Part shown: positions 51,127 to 60,984 of the stretch, piece after piece | Layout: each line of letters starts with the position of its first letter | Position numbering within the stretch: position 1 is the stretch's first letter | Assembly (NCBI GenBank): GCA_028281535.1 | Contig: JANQJS010000022.1 | Span: forward strand, 62,001-126,000 | Reading direction: 5' to 3' | DNA: 64,000 nucleotides | DNA from: Sedimentisphaerales bacterium | GTDB taxonomy: Bacteria; Planctomycetota; Phycisphaerae; Sedimentisphaerales; SM23-30 | Program-made: the position numbers and the translations under genes | Notes under the pieces: generated by a model | What the model was told of the DNA's origin: nothing | The model's input: the letters and a program-made list of their open reading frames with translations, nothing else | The model's database searches: none

Positions 51127-53454
51127 TTATTCCTGGTGATTTTTCAACCAGCTAATAATAAATACCTCTAAATCATCCAGTAGCACGTTACCATCAAAAG
51201 TAAAATCATTATCATGGCACACATCACACCCCATAACCAACCAATCCTGAACAAATTTTGAAAAATCAATCATGTCATAATTTCGTTCAATTGGCATTGA
51301 GACAAGTTTATCATAGATGGGAGTATCGCTTTCATAAGGTGGTGGAAACACCCATGTACCAAAGGAGCTTCCCCGAAACAATTCCCCGGTATGCGGGTTA
51401 ACGGCCATTCCACCCATACCTGATCTTGGTAAGTTATACGAAATATCCTGCCACGTGAATCCTTTATCTAGCGACCTCCAGATACATGGTACACCTGCGG
51501 CATGCATTCCAGCATAAACGATATTAGGATCCAATGGATCAACCGCAACAGACCGGACAAAATTCCCTACATTTTGTCCACCTGCCAGCGACAAGACGCC
51601 AGAATCTCGCCACGACACACCATCATAGATTGCTAAATCATCGCCCGAATTCAAAGTATAAATTATATCACAATTTAAAGGATCAACCGCAAATGTTGGC
51701 AATGAATCCAACTTTTTAAAATTCCATCCGGGTTGATTATAAAGGGTCCAGGTTGCACCACGATTGTCTGACCGTAATATACGTATGCGAGAACTATCCA
51801 GGGCATATACGGTATCTGGATTGGCTTGACACATACCTAAGATAGATGGGTTATAAGTATTAAAAGCACCAAAATTGACAGGCAAAAAACTTGCGCCAGC
51901 ATCGGTAGAAATTTTATCCCCAGCATACACGAGATTTGGATCATCTGGATGAAACGCGATAAATAAATTCTGTTCAGAACTCGTGGTCACTAAGTTCCAA
52001 TTCTCTCCAGAATCCACTGTATGCATCAGCTGCGTTGAAAAATAATCCCCAACTGACGCAACAATAATCTGTGATCCAGGTACCGGTTGTATATCACCTG
52101 AGTAAGTTCCCATCCAACCGATAGTCCCCTGCAACCACCAATCTCTAGCTTCATCATTACGCCGATCAAACCAATCACTAGCAGTATCGGTAATCACCAT
52201 TCCTACATCGGCATTAAAAAATGCAAAACGATTAGGGTCCAACATATCAAATGCAACAGCATCGTTCCACCAACTCCACGCAAACCCAGTAAAAAGCGTT
52301 GAACTATCATGAAATGTTTGTCCACCATCTGTCGTTTTCCATAAGGTCGCTCTTGAACTGGCCACGGCTTCATTGGGATCATCTGGATTTGGCAAAAGCC
52401 CTGTCAACCGACCTGAAATAGCATCCTTCCAATCATCGGGGGCATCGTGACGACCAAGCCCGATAGCAGGAAACGTGACCATATCAGTTATCCAGGTTGC
52501 CCCAGCATCATGAGACGTAATTGTATTACTCGTCTGTCCAACCAAATATAACGTTTCTGGAAACCCTGGATTCATAAAACAACGTGAGACATCAAATGGA
52601 TGCAGTAATGAAAAATTCAAACCACCATTTAAAGAACGATAGAGCCCCTGCCCAAATAATCCCACATATACCATATCAGGATTTTGAGGATTGATTTCTA
52701 TCGATGAAACCTCCCCACCAGGCAAATCACCATAGGGTTGCAAATTCGCCCCCTTAGAATCACTTTTGTATAAACCTAATTTTGACGCAACAAAAATCGT
52801 TTGACCATCACTAGGATGTACCGCAATTTCATAAATGGTACTATGGCCAACTAAGCTGCTAGCAAGACTCCAATTCACTCCTCCATCTTCACTGCGATAC
52901 AATCCATTACCAGGCAATGCCACATAACATCGCTGCGAGATACCATTACTTACACTGGTTAGATCGAAAGTGATATTTCTACGAAATATTCGATGAGCAC
53001 TGGAAACAAAATTCGTATCTTCATATAGAACCGCCTGCCAGCTATCACCCCCATCTGTACTCCGGTAGACCCCTTCATCATCTGCAGCTAACCAATTCCA
53101 TGAGGCCGCGACAGTCACTAAAACATGATCAGAATTGATCGGATCAACCGCAATTGACTGTCCATTTGTAAGCCACAGACCTTGACAACGTGTCCGTTTC
53201 CAGCTATTACCACCATCGACACTTTTCCAAACTTGACCAACATCATGAGATAAATAGATAATATTAGGATCAGATAGGCACCGTGACATTCCATGTGCAA
53301 ACTGCTCTGCTTCGCCACCAATTTTTCCTTGAAGGAATTCATTTTGTGAACGAATTGGCATCACGCGCCAACCATCGTTAGACCAAAGTGTCGCTTGGAA
53401 AAAAACAGTTATGATAATTGCTATCAACAGCGCTTGATTATTTTTTAGATACAT
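51127..53454 (-). CDS. Secreted Asp-box (BNR) propeller protein with dockerin-like C terminus
   Basis: A 775-residue protein with signal peptide (about 1-27). It holds at least nine Asp-box motifs S-x-D-x-G-x-x-W, for example SVDGGNSWKR, STDGGDSWQAV, SEDGGVNWSLA, TTDGGQTFHDS and SLDKGFTWQDI, arranged as in sortilin-like or GH74-type double propellers. The catalytic Asp pair of GH74 cannot be confirmed by eye. The last 50 residues (DFSKFVQDWLVMGCD, then DFTFDGNVLLDDLEVFIISW) are a dockerin-like EF-hand tail common on exported proteins of Phycisphaerae. It may be a polysaccharide-active or binding protein. Confidence 0.78.
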   Translation of the reverse strand: MYLKNNQALLIAIIITVFFQATLWSNDGWRVMPIRSQNEFLQGKIGGEAEQFAHGMSRCLSDPNIIYLSHDVGQVWKSVDGGNSWKRTRCQGLWLTNGQSIAVDPINSDHVLVTVAASWNWLAADDEGVYRSTDGGDSWQAVLYEDTNFVSSAHRIFRRNITFDLTSVSNGISQRCYVALPGNGLYRSEDGGVNWSLASSLVGHSTIYEIAVHPSDGQTIFVASKLGLYKSDSKGANLQPYGDLPGGEVSSIEINPQNPDMVYVGLFGQGLYRSLNGGLNFSLLHPFDVSRCFMNPGFPETLYLVGQTSNTITSHDAGATWITDMVTFPAIGLGRHDAPDDWKDAISGRLTGLLPNPDDPNEAVASSRATLWKTTDGGQTFHDSSTLFTGFAWSWWNDAVAFDMLDPNRFAFFNADVGMVITDTASDWFDRRNDEARDWWLQGTIGWMGTYSGDIQPVPGSQIIVASVGDYFSTQLMHTVDSGENWNLVTTSSEQNLFIAFHPDDPNLVYAGDKISTDAGASFLPVNFGAFNTYNPSILGMCQANPDTVYALDSSRIRILRSDNRGATWTLYNQPGWNFKKLDSLPTFAVDPLNCDIIYTLNSGDDLAIYDGVSWRDSGVLSLAGGQNVGNFVRSVAVDPLDPNIVYAGMHAAGVPCIWRSLDKGFTWQDISYNLPRSGMGGMAVNPHTGELFRGSSFGTWVFPPPYESDTPIYDKLVSMPIERNYDMIDFSKFVQDWLVMGCDVCHDNDFTFDGNVLLDDLEVFIISWLKNHQE

Positions 53455-53961
53455 CTATTTAGTATAAGAACTCCCAATAGTTTTTCAATGCGTTTTAACC
53501 ATCTATTCCGTTTAAATATTGTTAGCATTAAAAGGAGAACCTGACAAGCCTGCAACTGTTGAATGCCCGATAAATATATCGGATTAGATTTATACTATTT
53601 AAACATAAGTATTTATCAGACCTTACGAAAGATATACATATTTAATTATGGATATGAGTACGTACTAAAAATCACTTAAGTCGCTATTTTCCAGAAAAAT
53701 AGAGGTATTTCGTCCATGTCAATAATGGAAATTACCGCATAAGAGAATGCCTGATGAAGTGGGCTCTAAAACATTACGATATAACCATTAAGATATGTAT
53801 ATGCCCATAAAGTAAATAGTATCTACCTAAGTCCTATTTCCCGTTGCGGCATTTAGGTCGGAGAAATAATTAGCATGGCACACTTTCTTACTTACAAAGG
53901 ACTATACCAGTGCCATACAATCAAAAAAACATAGAAGGATTATGTCAAAGATAGTACAGTT
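53455..53961. other. Intergenic region between divergent propeller and histidine kinase genes
   Basis: 507 bp that should hold promoters for both divergent genes. ACCTAA at 53825-53830 and TTAGGT at 53853-53858 form an inverted repeat around a 22-base loop about 105 bp before the kinase start. No gene recognised. Confidence 0.45.
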
Positions 53962-55248
53962 ATGAAAATTGACCAATTGACATTTAGAGCCAAATGCACC
54001 TTGCTAATCATGCTGTCCAGTTCACTTGCCTTGATACTAGCAGGTTTAATCTATTTTATGTTAAGTACCCCCTCCAATCTATTAAACCATCTTTTCATGT
54101 ATACTGGTATTTCTACCGTCGTGTTAATGTTAACGTATCTAACAGCTTCACGATTACATAAAATAATAACGAAACCAATAGATGAATTATCAGAATTCAC
54201 CAATACCGTACTTACGGAAAAAATGTATAATTTAAGAAAAGAAAAAATTCAGCAAGATGAAATAGGAAACCTGATTGACGCGATCAATCGCTGCTTAGAT
54301 CACATCCAGGCAACAGAAAACATATTACAAGATAAGGCGAATGCAAAACAACCAGAACAATTAAAAGAACTTAAAGATAAGATTGAAACGGCACATCTAG
54401 CAGGTAAAGCTAACATTGCCAGTAGCGTATTACATAATGTCGGTAATGTATTGAATAGTATTAGCGTAACGACTGGATCTTTAAAAGAACGGAATCATGA
54501 CTCTAAAGCAGTTAATCTAGCGAAAGCGGTTGATATACTGGAAGAACACAAAGATAACTTATCAGATTTTTTAAACAATACTGATCAAGGTCAAAAACTC
54601 CTAGTTTACCTAGGTAAATTAGCTAACTATTTATGCGAAGAACAACAAAACACAAAACATATGCTGAATGAATTAACTGATCATGTCCAGCATATTACAG
54701 ACATTATTTCAATTCAACAATCTCATAGTAAAGCATCTGGATTAAGTGAAATTGTCAACATTCAAGATCTCGTAGAAGACGCCATTCGAATCAACCAAAA
54801 TGCGATAAAAAACCATGATATCGTTTTAGTCCGTGATTTTGATGACATTGATGAAATAGCACTAGACCGTCACAAAGTCATGCAGATTATTATTAATTTA
54901 ATCAGCAACGCGAAAGATTCGCTTAAACTCTGTAATCAGAGCCATCGACAAATCGATCTTCGCATAAAAATTTCGTTAAATAATTCAATCATCGTTGAAG
55001 TTGAAGACAACGGTTCGGGTATTAGTAAGGGAAATATGGGAAATATCTTCAAACATGGGTTCACCACAAAAGAAGATGGACACGGCTTCGGCCTGCATAG
55101 CAGTTCCATCTCGGCTGGGGAAATGGGTGGTTCACTTCATTGCCATAGCAACGGATCTGGCAAAGGAGCCATTTTCACTTTAGAGCTTCCGTATAAAACG
55201 ACACCAGTGAAACAAGGGTACCACGATGACAGGTCAACAGAAAAATGA
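53962..55248 (+). CDS. Membrane sensor histidine kinase
   Basis: A 428-residue kinase. Two membrane helices (about 14-32 and 44-62) enclose only a short loop, followed by a HAMP domain and a coiled coil. The H-box is SSVLHNVGNVLNSI with the phosphoacceptor at H158, the variant type found in kinases with LHNVGN. The ATPase domain shows the N box INLISNAKDSLK, G1 VEDNGSGIS, and G2 GFGLHSSSI. With almost no extracytoplasmic part it probably senses the membrane or a partner. The gene overlaps the next one by 23 bases, so the two are coupled and probably form a pathway. Confidence 0.92.
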   Translation: MKIDQLTFRAKCTLLIMLSSSLALILAGLIYFMLSTPSNLLNHLFMYTGISTVVLMLTYLTASRLHKIITKPIDELSEFTNTVLTEKMYNLRKEKIQQDEIGNLIDAINRCLDHIQATENILQDKANAKQPEQLKELKDKIETAHLAGKANIASSVLHNVGNVLNSISVTTGSLKERNHDSKAVNLAKAVDILEEHKDNLSDFLNNTDQGQKLLVYLGKLANYLCEEQQNTKHMLNELTDHVQHITDIISIQQSHSKASGLSEIVNIQDLVEDAIRINQNAIKNHDIVLVRDFDDIDEIALDRHKVMQIIINLISNAKDSLKLCNQSHRQIDLRIKISLNNSIIVEVEDNGSGISKGNMGNIFKHGFTTKEDGHGFGLHSSSISAGEMGGSLHCHSNGSGKGAIFTLELPYKTTPVKQGYHDDRSTEK

Positions 55249-56983
55249 ATCAATTCGAGTAATCATCATTGATGACTACACGAATATCCACAAAGATTTT
55301 AATACTGTATTTGTACAAAATTCAGGCCCATCAGAACTGGATTATCTAGAGAATGAGTTATTTTCAAAACAATTAGACCAAGTCGCAACAGAAAATGACT
55401 ACCTCTATGAGTTAACCTTTGCATCCAGGGGACAAGAAGGAACTGAATTAATTCAAAAAGCCACTGAAGAAGGTATGCCGTACATGCTAGCCTTTGTTGA
55501 CATGCGCATGCCAACCGGATGGGATGGTTTAGAAACGATTGAACACATCTGGAAAATTGATCCAGACATACAAATAGTTATTTGCACTGCCTGCAACGAC
55601 TATAATTGGAACGATGTAACAACTAAGTTGGGACGAAGTGAAAACCTGGTCATTCTGAAAAAACCGTTTGAAATGTCTGAGCTATTGCAACTCACAAGGA
55701 TTCTAATCGACAAATGGAAACAGTCGCAAAAAAACTTATCTTCTCCATCTATACACAATAAACCAAACAATCAAGAACTTGATAATTCGAATAGTAAAGA
55801 AAGACTATCTACATTTTCAGCTTCTACAGAAATGCTTAAAGAAGTAAATCAAAAACTTCGAACGCCAATGAATAGCTTGATGGGTTATACAGATCTGCTT
55901 GATCAATCTAATCTTGATCAACAACAGAAAGATTATATTAACACAATCCGCGATAGTGGCAATTCACTATTATGCATTATTGATAATGTCATGGATTATT
56001 ATAAGATTGAAACTGGCCAACTCATCCTTGATCAAACGGAGTTCAGCCTGGCAGCCGTTGCTCGAGATATTTGCCATATGGTAAAATCACAAATCGACGA
56101 ATCAAGTGTTGAGCTAAAATGCACACTTGACCCTAATATTCCGGATTTATTTATCGGTGATCCAGAACGTTTACGACAGGTTTTAATAAATTTAATGTCA
56201 AACGCCGTCAAATTTACGAAAGCAGGTCAGATCGAATTAAACATTGATGTTGTGCGGGAAGATCAACATGAAGCCGTCGTAAAAATCAAAGTGAATGACT
56301 CCGGAGCTGGAATCCCTGAGCATAAATTAAAAATGATTGATGAAGATCTCAAACGCAAAGAAAGTGCCAATCATCCAAAATACGAAGGTATCGGCTTAGG
56401 ATTAACTATATCAAAAAATCTGGTCGGCCTTATGTTCGGTCACCTTGAAATTGAAAGCAAAGATAATCATGGCAGCTGTTTCTATTTTTCAATTCGACTT
56501 CCAAAAGTTGCAACGAAATCAACGGATACAACGGATTTGGATTATGAGTCACAGGAAAATGAAGCACTGCAATATTGGAGCAAAAAAAATAGCGAATCAG
56601 CAGCAAACATCCTGGTGTTTGAAGACAATCCAACCAATCAAAAGTTGATGAAAGTATTGCTCACTCGCCTCGGACACAACGTCGACATTGCCAGCAATGG
56701 GCAAGAAGGCTTAAAAATGTTTAAACAACATTCTCAGTATGATATTATTTTTATGGATATCTTACTGCCTGGAATGGAAGGTTTTCAGGTAACACAATCA
56801 ATTAGACAATCAGGAGCAACTGAAATCCCCATCATTGCAATCACTGCCAATGTGCTTGAATATAGCAGAGCAGACTGCCTGTCTGCAGGCATGAACGATT
56901 ATTTATCTAAACCTATTAGCTTGCAACATATTATCGATGTCATACAAAAATGGGTTTACTCTCCTAAAGCATTGCAGGTATAA
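55226..56983 (+). CDS. Hybrid response regulator / histidine kinase lacking the H-box His
   Basis: A 585-residue cytosolic protein. Residues 10-165 are a receiver domain with D92 (FVDMRMP) and an insertion typical of the DDxxxIHxDF group. Residues about 200-270 are HisKA-like, but the motif S-H-E-[IL]-R-T-P-M-N reads NQKLRTPMN, so Gln 209 replaces the His. The ATPase domain is intact (INLMSNAVKFTKAG, VNDSGAGIP, GIGLGLTISKNL). A second receiver lies at 455-580 with D511 (FMDILLPGM). It may pass or switch phosphate from the coupled upstream kinase rather than autophosphorylate. AAGGG precedes ATG 55226. Confidence 0.9.
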   Translation: MTGQQKNESIRVIIIDDYTNIHKDFNTVFVQNSGPSELDYLENELFSKQLDQVATENDYLYELTFASRGQEGTELIQKATEEGMPYMLAFVDMRMPTGWDGLETIEHIWKIDPDIQIVICTACNDYNWNDVTTKLGRSENLVILKKPFEMSELLQLTRILIDKWKQSQKNLSSPSIHNKPNNQELDNSNSKERLSTFSASTEMLKEVNQKLRTPMNSLMGYTDLLDQSNLDQQQKDYINTIRDSGNSLLCIIDNVMDYYKIETGQLILDQTEFSLAAVARDICHMVKSQIDESSVELKCTLDPNIPDLFIGDPERLRQVLINLMSNAVKFTKAGQIELNIDVVREDQHEAVVKIKVNDSGAGIPEHKLKMIDEDLKRKESANHPKYEGIGLGLTISKNLVGLMFGHLEIESKDNHGSCFYFSIRLPKVATKSTDTTDLDYESQENEALQYWSKKNSESAANILVFEDNPTNQKLMKVLLTRLGHNVDIASNGQEGLKMFKQHSQYDIIFMDILLPGMEGFQVTQSIRQSGATEIPIIAITANVLEYSRADCLSAGMNDYLSKPISLQHIIDVIQKWVYSPKALQV

Positions 56984-57018
56984 ACACATTCAACCCTAGA
57001 TAGATTGCCATAAGATTT

Positions 57019-57047
57019 TTGACATTTTGAATCATTTCTGATACAGT
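57019..57047 (+). promoter_or_regulatory. Predicted sigma70-type promoter of the lactonase gene
   Basis: Consensus TTGACA at 57019-57024, a 17-base spacer, and TACAGT at 57042-57047. It lies about 90 bp before the start codon at 57140. Confidence 0.55.
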
Positions 57048-57139
57048 GCATTTTCGCGCTCGAAAAATCATGATTTCCATGATGTCTCAACAAAAAGCGA
57101 CTAGCCAAAAAACAGTCTTTATATGAAAGGGATGATATA

Positions 57140-58288
57140 ATGAAATATATCGCTTTGCTTTTAGGGATTTCTGTTTCATTTTTTTCATTTGGATCTTTAA
57201 CGATGGCCAATGACATTTATTTTTATTGCGGCACTTATACGTCACGTTTAGGTCATGTTGAAGGGCAAGCAAAAGGTATCGGGATAGGAACATTAAATAC
57301 ACAAACAGGTGAAATTAAAATCATTGGATCATCACCTGACATTGTCGATAGCTCCCACCTTTGTCTAAGCAAAGACAAAAGCATGCTTTATTCCATCAGT
57401 GAAACACAAAGATATAAGGAAAAAAAAGATGGCTACCTCACCATATTTTCAGTTGACCCAAAAACAAAATCGCTCACTCAGAAAGGCACCATAAGTTCCT
57501 ATGGCGTTGGGCCAGCTTATGTGAGCCTTGACCAAACTGGCAACTATCTATTACTTGCCAATTATGTTGCAGGCAATGTGGTTGTTTATCCCATTAAAAA
57601 CAATGGCATGCTAGACAAAGCAAGTTCCAACCATATGCATAAAGGTAAAAGTATCAATCCAGATCGCCAGCAGCAACCGCATCCGCATGCCATCGTCGCG
57701 AGCCCGGATAATAAATTTGTTTACGTACCTGACTTAGGAATTGACAAGATCGTCGCCTATGAATTCGATGATAAATCTGGTAACTTGTCACCCAGACCTG
57801 ATTTAGATGTAAAAACAACGCCCGGTGGCGGCCCACGCCATTTCGTTTTTCACCCTTCTGGAAAATTTGCTTATGTCGATTTAGAACTCACTTCAAAGAC
57901 TGTCGCTTATAAGTATGACAATGGCAAATTGACTGAAATTGGCACCTATAGCACCATTCCTGATGAGTATAAAAAGGAAACAACAACAGCTGAAATCCGC
58001 GTTTCACCCAACGGCAAATTTCTCTACGTTTCTAACCGTGGCCATGACAGTATCATTGTTTATAAAATCAATCAGGACGATGGCACATTGAAACCAATAC
58101 AAATTATCAGCACCGAAGGGAAAACACCGAGAAATTTTAACCTGGATCCGTCAGGTAATTTTCTAATTGCAGCGAATCAAGACTCACATTCCTTAATCAG
58201 TTATCGCGTAGACGAAAAAACCGGGACATTAACTCCAACAGGCCATAAATTAAAAACCCCTTCCCCTGTTTTGATTTGTTTTTATTAA
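57140..58288 (+). CDS. Lactonase family seven-bladed beta-propeller protein, exported
   Basis: A 382-residue protein with a signal peptide (about 1-24). It matches the lactonase group related to 6-phosphogluconolactonase YbhE: FYCGTYTSRLGHVEG, HPHAIVASPDNKFVYVPDLG, GGGPRHFVFHPSGKFAYV, and GKTPRNFNLDPSGNFLIAANQ are standard segments with the conserved His and Arg. The cytosolic enzyme acts in the pentose phosphate pathway, but here export suggests another lactone or sugar ligand. AAGGGA lies upstream. The gene stands alone. Confidence 0.87.
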   Translation: MKYIALLLGISVSFFSFGSLTMANDIYFYCGTYTSRLGHVEGQAKGIGIGTLNTQTGEIKIIGSSPDIVDSSHLCLSKDKSMLYSISETQRYKEKKDGYLTIFSVDPKTKSLTQKGTISSYGVGPAYVSLDQTGNYLLLANYVAGNVVVYPIKNNGMLDKASSNHMHKGKSINPDRQQQPHPHAIVASPDNKFVYVPDLGIDKIVAYEFDDKSGNLSPRPDLDVKTTPGGGPRHFVFHPSGKFAYVDLELTSKTVAYKYDNGKLTEIGTYSTIPDEYKKETTTAEIRVSPNGKFLYVSNRGHDSIIVYKINQDDGTLKPIQIISTEGKTPRNFNLDPSGNFLIAANQDSHSLISYRVDEKTGTLTPTGHKLKTPSPVLICFY

Positions 58289-58537
58289 TCACCATACTAC
58301 CATTCAGGTGTGCCATTTCCCTACCGTTGATAATAAACAAACGCTAATCATTGTGGCCAAAATTTCATGGTGGACTCCTTAAGTATTAGGCTCAATCTAA
58401 TCGGTAGAAATGATAGAATCCCGTGAGAAATTGGTGATTGAAATTAAATATCAAATGGCATAGAATCTCTCTGTGGTTGGTAAAATAATGGGTCATTCCA
58501 AAAGTGGTATTATGTAATAGATTTTGAGAATTAGGCC

Positions 58538-59284
58538 ATGAGTCAAAAAAACTTACAATCGAAAGAAATCATTCAAACCATTGATACCTTGTCGTCAAGG
58601 ATCTATGAAAGGTTTCCAGACTCTGGCCTCTATAATATTTCAAAACAAATGATCAAAATTTCCAAAAGTGTTGAACAACGCTCAGCACAATATTCAAAAC
58701 CAATTATTTGGATTCGTATTCTGAATTTCACCCTCATCACATTAATGATAGCGATAATTGTTGCTTCTATCAAAGTGATCAATCTGCAAATCCCCGAAGA
58801 TCAATTTAATCTAATTGAGTTTATCCATTTATTTGGAGCAGGAATAAACGACTTAGTGTTTATTGGCTTAGGTGTCTTTTTTCTCATCGGACTGGAGGGT
58901 CGATTTAAACGAAACGGAATCCTTAAAGCACTACATGAATTAAGATCGATCGCCCACGTCATTGATATGCACCAACTTACCAAAGATCCAGATAGAATTA
59001 AGAAAAAAGTAATAGCAACACGATCTTCTCCTTCACACAAAATGACCGCTTTCGAACTGGGTCGCTACCTGGATTATTGCAGTGAAATGCTTTCCTTAAA
59101 TGGAAAGATGGCCGCTTTATATGTTGAAAATTTTACGGACCCAGCCGTTATTGCCGCGGTCAATGAAATTGAATCACTTTCAACTGGAATGTCACGTAAG
59201 ATTTGGCAAAAAATCATGATTCTCAATCAAAATCAAAATATGGCTGAGCCTACAAGGCAAACGACAAAAATTATTGAACGATAA
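58538..59284 (+). CDS. Conserved two-helix membrane protein of unknown function
   Basis: A 248-residue protein. Membrane helices lie at about 66-86 and 104-124, joined by a short loop. The C-terminal cytosolic part has KALHELRSIAHVIDMHQLTK, FELGRYLDYCSEMLSL and NEIESLSTGMSRKIWQKIMI, which I recognise as a conserved segment of uncharacterised membrane proteins in several phyla. No catalytic residues can be named. AGG lies upstream of ATG 58538. Single gene with its own flanking gaps. Confidence 0.7.
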   Translation: MSQKNLQSKEIIQTIDTLSSRIYERFPDSGLYNISKQMIKISKSVEQRSAQYSKPIIWIRILNFTLITLMIAIIVASIKVINLQIPEDQFNLIEFIHLFGAGINDLVFIGLGVFFLIGLEGRFKRNGILKALHELRSIAHVIDMHQLTKDPDRIKKKVIATRSSPSHKMTAFELGRYLDYCSEMLSLNGKMAALYVENFTDPAVIAAVNEIESLSTGMSRKIWQKIMILNQNQNMAEPTRQTTKIIER

Positions 59285-59595
59285 GCTAACCTAGCTCACG
59301 ACCTTTGTCTCTATTTACCTTAAACTATTGTAATTCAATCTATTACGACTTTCCCTTCCCAAAACAGCTCCATTGATCACTCATCGAAAAGTCTTGTATA
59401 ATTTGATCGACTTACAAATTCTTACGTTTTTTTAATAAAACGCTATTACCATTTAATTGACAAACACTTAAAAAACTTCGACACATGAATAATTTGAACA
59501 AAAATGCTTGTAAATCCGTAATATATGTGAGATAATAATTATTCATTCACCAATAGGTTAATCATCCACTAGAAAGTAAAAATTGGAGTGTTATA
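59285..59595. other. Intergenic region upstream of the oxidoreductase operon with a candidate promoter
   Basis: 311 bp. TTGATC at 59373-59378 and a consensus TATAAT at 59397-59402 (18-base spacer) could be the promoter of the following run of genes. Otherwise AT-rich with nothing recognised. Confidence 0.45.
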
Positions 59596-60969
59596 ATGAA
59601 GAAAGATTCACCTACGAAAGTAATGGATCGCAGAGATTTTCTGCAAGCAACTGCCGCAACAGGTGCTGGATTGTTTTATTCACAATTCCTTAGTGCCGAA
59701 TCCCTTCCCAACAAAGATGATCTAAATATTGCAATGATTGGCGTTGGCCGACAGGGAAAAATTCTATTGGATCTGGTCTTAAAGATCCCAGGTATCCGAA
59801 TCAAAGCGGTTTGTGATATTTGGAGCTATTCTCAGAAACGCGCGGTTGGCATGTGCAGACGTGCCAAACAAAATGATGTCAAAATTTATGAAGACTACAA
59901 TGATATGCTCAGCACTGAAAAAGATCTGGATGCGGTCATTATCGCAACTCCTGATTTTGTGCACCATGAACATACCAATGCCTGCCTGGCTGCGGGCCTC
60001 CATGTTTACTGTGAAAAAGAAATGTCAAACGACATCGAAAAAGCACGAAGTATGGTTAAAGCTGCGGAAAAATCAGGCAAACTATTACAAATTGGCCATC
60101 AACGACGTAGTAACCCTTACTACAAACACACCTACGGATTAATGCACAATGATAAATTCTTTGGCAACATCCACAGCGTTAATGGTCAATGGCACCAACA
60201 AAAACCACTACAACCAACGCCACCTAAAATTATCAGTAAATACGCATTGAGTGCAGATGCCATGAAGAAATATGGTTATGGCTCAATGGATGAATTTTAT
60301 AATTGGAGATGGTTTAATAAATTAGCCGGTGGCCCAATGACAGATTTGGGATCACACCAGGTTGATATTTTTAACTGGTACCTTAAAGCTCCACCATCCA
60401 GCGTTTATGCTAGTGGCGGCAATGAATATGCCCAGAATATGGCAAAAACCAATGAAGTGGGTTACACACCAGAAAGTCTTGATCACACGATGGCCATGTA
60501 TGAATGGGACACACCTCATGGCAAAGTGCGTGGTATTTATCAAGTGAACCTACTTTCCAGCCATGGACTATTTTATGAAGTTTTCATGGGCGACAAAGGC
60601 TCCATGACCATTTCAGAAATTAAATCCAAAAACGCAATGCTGAAAGAAAAAACAGCAGACGCTCTTGAATGGGAAGATGAAGCTGAAATTTTTGAAGTTG
60701 GTGGCGAAAAGGCCATGAAATTCGATCCACTTAAATCACGAAAAGCCAAAGGAAAAATGGACAAAGAAGGCTTGAAGCTTGAAGAAGACATGAACAAGCC
60801 GGCACACCAGCCGCACCTTGAAAACTTCTTTGCAGCTATCCGTGACGGCGTTGCATTGACGTGCCCAGCTGAAATTGGCTTCGAAACCTGCGTTGCAGTT
60901 ATTAAGGCAAATGAATCAGCCAGAACTGGAAAACGTATCGAGTTTTCTCCTTCTGACTTTAAGGCTTAA
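59596..60969 (+). CDS. Tat-exported Gfo/Idh/MocA family oxidoreductase
   Basis: A 457-residue protein. A twin-arginine signal (DRRDFLQATAATGAG) lies at residues 11-30, so the folded, cofactor-loaded enzyme is exported. The Rossmann part has IAMIGVGRQGKIL and AVIIATPDFVHHE, followed by YCEKEMSNDIEKARSMVKAA where the usual EKP is EKE. The C-terminal substrate domain has GGPMTDLGSHQVDIFNWYL with the catalytic Asp and His region. Exported enzymes of this family are numerous in Planctomycetota and act on sugars. GGAG precedes ATG 59596. apbE follows after 15 bp. Confidence 0.92.
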   Translation: MKKDSPTKVMDRRDFLQATAATGAGLFYSQFLSAESLPNKDDLNIAMIGVGRQGKILLDLVLKIPGIRIKAVCDIWSYSQKRAVGMCRRAKQNDVKIYEDYNDMLSTEKDLDAVIIATPDFVHHEHTNACLAAGLHVYCEKEMSNDIEKARSMVKAAEKSGKLLQIGHQRRSNPYYKHTYGLMHNDKFFGNIHSVNGQWHQQKPLQPTPPKIISKYALSADAMKKYGYGSMDEFYNWRWFNKLAGGPMTDLGSHQVDIFNWYLKAPPSSVYASGGNEYAQNMAKTNEVGYTPESLDHTMAMYEWDTPHGKVRGIYQVNLLSSHGLFYEVFMGDKGSMTISEIKSKNAMLKEKTADALEWEDEAEIFEVGGEKAMKFDPLKSRKAKGKMDKEGLKLEEDMNKPAHQPHLENFFAAIRDGVALTCPAEIGFETCVAVIKANESARTGKRIEFSPSDFKA

Positions 60970-60984
60970 GCTCATTGTTAATTA

